A stretch of DNA of 64,000 bases from Selenomonas sp963528755 (GTDB lineage Bacteria; Bacillota; Negativicutes; Selenomonadales; Selenomonadaceae): contig NZ_CAURXA010000006.1 in the NCBI RefSeq assembly GCF_963528755.1, forward strand, positions 1 through 64,000, given 5' to 3'. The position numbers and the translations under genes were made by a program. Shown in pieces: positions 62,912-64,000 of the stretch. The notes beneath the pieces are model-generated. The model was given only the letters and a program-made list of their open reading frames with translations. It made no database searches and was not told where the DNA came from. Every line of letters begins with the position of its first letter. Within the stretch, counting starts at the first letter, position 1.

Positions 62912-64000
62912 TTGCGGCTGCCGGATTTTCTTGCGCCATGGGTCGAGCGCTTCAAGGGAATGCTTTCTGATTCACCCGAGAAAGATCAAGCGGGAAAGAG
63001 TCTCGGAACTGTGGCTTTGGCATATCTTGGCAAGGCTCTGGCGCTTTTCCTCGTCTGCGTGGTATGGGGGCAGGAAATATTCCTTTCGTGGGCGAAGAGC
63101 CTTTCCTTCGAGGAACTGCGCCGCTTTCCGCCGGAAGATTGGACGGGATATATGAAAAAGTACATTTTGCCGCCTGCGCTTCTTTTTTTCTTGCTGCTCG
63201 GGCTCTGTTCTTACGCTCTTTCGCCAGCGACGCCTGTCTCAGAGGAGCAGAAAGACGTCTATGTCACGGTTCGCACAGGCATGAGCGCTGATGATGTGGC
63301 AGGAATGCTCGAAAAGCGTGGCGTCATACGCAGCCGCTTCAAGTTCTGGCTGGCGGCGAAGATGAACGGCGCGGACGGCGCTTTCAAGGTTGGCACGTAT
63401 GCGCTCCATACGAACATGGAGCCGCGCGATGTGCTGCAGGCCTTGGTCGAAGGGCAGACGGTGCAGGTGCGCTTCACGATTCCCGAGGGCTTCACCGTCG
63501 AGGACATCGCCAAGCGCCTCGATGCGAAGGGCATCGTGAAGAAGGAGGAGTTCCTGAAGGCGGCGAAGCATTATGCGCCCTACGACTATATAGAAAAGAA
63601 CGATAAGGCGCGCTACTATGCCGAGGGTTTTCTCTTCCCCGATACGTATGAGGTCGACGGCGACATCACGGTCGACGGCATCCTCTCGATGATGTCGCGC
63701 GATTTCGATCAGCGGCTCACGCGAAAGATGCGCGAGCGTGCGAAGGAGGAAAACCTGAGCATCTATGAGCTGATCATTCTCGCTTCGCTCGTGGAGAAGG
63801 AGGCGCGCTACGAGGAAGACCGCGCAATCATCGCGCAGGTTCTTTTGAAGCGACTCGCCATCGGCATGCCGTTGCAGTCGGATGCGACACTGCAGTACCT
63901 GCTCGATGCACCGAAGGAGGATGTGACGCTCAAGGACACGGAGATGGATTCGCCGTACAACACCTACCAGCACCGAGGACTGCCGCCCGGCCCCGTCGCC
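62912..64000 (+). CDS. mltG: Endolytic transglycosylase MltG (3' end outside window)
   Basis: The frame is open from TTG at 62912 (GGAAGGGG eight bases upstream; ATG at 62894 is an alternative) to the window edge: 363 codons, no stop. The N-terminal about 100 residues hold two hydrophobic segments (VALAYLGKALALFLVCVVWG and ILPPALLFFLLLGLCSYAL), whereas MltG usually has one. The extracytoplasmic part has VTVRTGMSADDVAGMLEKRGVI, FTIPEGFTVEDIAKRL, GFLFPDTYEV and the catalytic Glu in ASLVEKEARYE. It cleaves nascent glycan strands and sets their length. Confidence 0.92.
   Translation, partial: MRLPDFLAPWVERFKGMLSDSPEKDQAGKSLGTVALAYLGKALALFLVCVVWGQEIFLSWAKSLSFEELRRFPPEDWTGYMKKYILPPALLFFLLLGLCSYALSPATPVSEEQKDVYVTVRTGMSADDVAGMLEKRGVIRSRFKFWLAAKMNGADGAFKVGTYALHTNMEPRDVLQALVEGQTVQVRFTIPEGFTVEDIAKRLDAKGIVKKEEFLKAAKHYAPYDYIEKNDKARYYAEGFLFPDTYEVDGDITVDGILSMMSRDFDQRLTRKMRERAKEENLSIYELIILASLVEKEARYEEDRAIIAQVLLKRLAIGMPLQSDATLQYLLDAPKEDVTLKDTEMDSPYNTYQHRGLPPGPVA

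Overview
The window looks like a chromosomal segment of a GC-rich diderm Firmicute, most likely a Selenomonas-like member of the Negativicutes. This rests on gene content and style, not on a database search: Firmicute gene order (tig-clpP-clpX-lon-engB, gatCAB, ireB-ruvX-DUF1292-mltG), a siroheme-decarboxylase pair, a cobaltochelatase with a signal peptide, and a large polyamine operon. At least a dozen genes start with TTG or GTG behind good ribosome binding sites.

Region 1 (1-about 5380) is the end of a prophage or related integrative element: a holin C-terminus, a SHOCT-like small protein, two overlapping large serine recombinases, and an AT-rich cargo gene for an OLD-like ATPase/TOPRIM protein. 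It abuts a broken second copy of the comM 5' end, followed by intact comM, tfoX-like, a DUF47/Pit phosphate uptake pair and a nucleoside kinase.

Region 2 (11-28 kb) holds protein quality control (tig, clpP, clpX, lon, htpG), engB, ahbA-ahbB with an aminotransferase, an orphan solute-binding protein behind a 44-bp perfect palindrome, rimO, pncC and a secreted protein. A roughly 107-nt repeat occurs in two copies, at 11.0 kb and in the htpG leader.

Region 3 (27-43 kb) has a minus-strand operon (aPGM-like enzyme plus DASS transporter) with a divergent LysR gene. Next is a six-gene polyamine operon (speD, Arg/Orn/Lys decarboxylase, speE, speB, carboxynorspermidine synthase, nspC) behind a strong promoter and a possible attenuator. 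Then come a NiaP-like transporter with crcB, an esterase-fold protein lacking its nucleophile next to cysE, and a cobalamin riboswitch upstream of cbiK.

Region 4 (43-64 kb) has clpB, whose promoter shares a 17-nt motif with htpG, then three tandem HD-GYP paralogues that all lack the His of the HD dyad. These are followed by a DUF4418/FtsX/LolD-type ABC operon, ecfA1-ecfA2-ecfT-truA, a structured leader before gatCAB, dapB-asd, and ireB-ruvX-DUF1292 followed by mltG, which runs off the window. No tRNA, rRNA, CRISPR array or insertion sequence was seen.
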